6,154 nt of DNA from an uncultured Gemmatimonadota bacterium (GTDB lineage Bacteria; Gemmatimonadota; Gemmatimonadetes; Longimicrobiales; Gaopeijiaceae). Positions 5,559-6,154 of the stretch are shown here, piece after piece. Both the position numbers and the translations under genes were made by a program. The notes under the pieces are model-generated. The model was not told the origin of the DNA, searched no databases, and saw only the letters and a program-made list of their open reading frames with translations. The first letter of the stretch is position 1, and each line of letters opens with the position of its first letter. The stretch lies in the NCBI GenBank assembly GCA_938030915.1, contig CALHIO010000088.1:1-6154 (forward strand). Reading direction: 5' to 3'.

Positions 5559-6154
5559 TCAGCGGCGTCGTGCTCGCTTCGCTGTCGCTCGCATCAGGCG
5601 CTGGATCAGTCCTGCGTACATCGCCACGGTGGGTCCAGGGTCGCTGAAACTCCACGAATAGCGCATGTCAGCACGCAGGAGTGTCGTGACCACGCGGGAC
5701 AACCGGATCCACAGTTCGGATCGCGTCAATCGGTCGCGCTCATCCAGGATTCCGATCAGATCGCCGAGAGTCCATGACATGACCTTGCTCGTTCGATATG
5801 GAGCCTGAGGAGCGTCGAAGCGATCCGGCGGGGCGGAATACCGCGATTCGGTGGATGCATGTACAGCAAGAGCTGGCAGATTCACCCCGCATCCCACGGG
5901 TAATCCCACGTTGGCGGCAAGGCGGGGATTGAACTCGAGGAATCCGACTTCGGAGCCGTCCTCGGTTCGTAGGAACTGGATCATACCGGGTCCGCTGTAA
6001 GCAAGGGTCTGACACAGTCGCGCACAGAAATCCCAGAGCTCCGGTGAGAGCGCCACCGATCGAGCTTCGACGCTCAATCCCGACCCGTCCGTGCGGTCGG
6101 TACGGCTGACGATACCCTCAAAACGCGCGACGATCATTCCGGCTCTTGCCACAA
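5559..6154 (-). CDS. ATP-grasp family ligase, C-terminal part (5' end outside the window)
   Basis: About 198 C-terminal residues of an ATP-grasp enzyme; the frame is still open at the right edge, so GTG 6152 should not be taken as the start. Numbering from that GTG, FEGIVSRTDRTDG (11-23) and SGPGMIQFLR (53-62) are core strands of the ATP-grasp fold. GFLEFNPRLA (70-79) supplies the Mg-ATP-binding Glu73 and Asn75 and the following Arg77. GLPVGCGVNLPALAVHA (83-99) follows in the usual place. The tail (YRTSKVMSWTLGDL, then YSWSFSDPGPTVAMYAGLIQRLM and a basic ARRR end) resembles carbamoyl-phosphate-synthase-like or COG3919-type ligases that join a carboxylate to an amine, often in cell-surface or secondary metabolism clusters. 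The C-terminus looks complete. The substrate cannot be told without the N-terminal part and upstream neighbours, which lie beyond the window. Confidence 0.88.
   Translation of the reverse strand, partial: VARAGMIVARFEGIVSRTDRTDGSGLSVEARSVALSPELWDFCARLCQTLAYSGPGMIQFLRTEDGSEVGFLEFNPRLAANVGLPVGCGVNLPALAVHASTESRYSAPPDRFDAPQAPYRTSKVMSWTLGDLIGILDERDRLTRSELWIRLSRVVTTLLRADMRYSWSFSDPGPTVAMYAGLIQRLMRATAKRARRR

Overview
The window is GC-rich (roughly 60-65 % by eye), with strong G/C preference at third codon positions, GTG/ATG starts, short Shine-Dalgarno sites and several exported proteins. Signal peptides ending in A-x-A/Q, an outer-membrane beta-barrel and a lipoprotein indicate a double-membraned Gram-negative bacterium. 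The gene styles remind me of Gemmatimonadota or a similar high-GC environmental phylum, but that is inference; no rRNA or marker gene is present.

Left part (1-2574, plus strand): a likely promoter at 90-119 leads into a two-gene operon. The first gene encodes a secreted blue-copper (cupredoxin) protein with a complete amicyanin-spaced ligand set. Its stop overlaps the GTG start of the second gene in a GTGA tetranucleotide. The second gene is a 576-residue membrane receptor with an extracytoplasmic sensor, HAMP linker and class III nucleotide cyclase with an apparently intact active site.

Middle part (2581-4580, minus strand): converging on the cyclase, with only 6 nt between the stop codons, is a 448-residue outer-membrane porin-like barrel. 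It carries a CxxCH (heme c type) motif in the predicted loop after its first strand. A candidate promoter lies just upstream. Further upstream on the same strand is a 142-residue probable lipoprotein of unknown function with a hydrophobic C-terminus.

Right part (4581-6154): 4659-5075 holds nothing I can support. Next come two tiny overlapping minus-strand ORFs (an exported-looking peptide and a one-helix membrane peptide) that may instead be one gene broken by two compensating frameshifts. The window ends with the C-terminal part of an ATP-grasp ligase that runs off the right edge, followed downstream by two short inverted repeats.

Working hypothesis: the cupredoxin, the sensor cyclase and the CxxCH porin form one envelope redox/copper module. 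The periplasmic copper protein would act with, or inform, the cyclase sensor, and the barrel would form the outer-membrane part. Physical linkage, translational coupling and the redox motifs are seen; the functional link is inferred.
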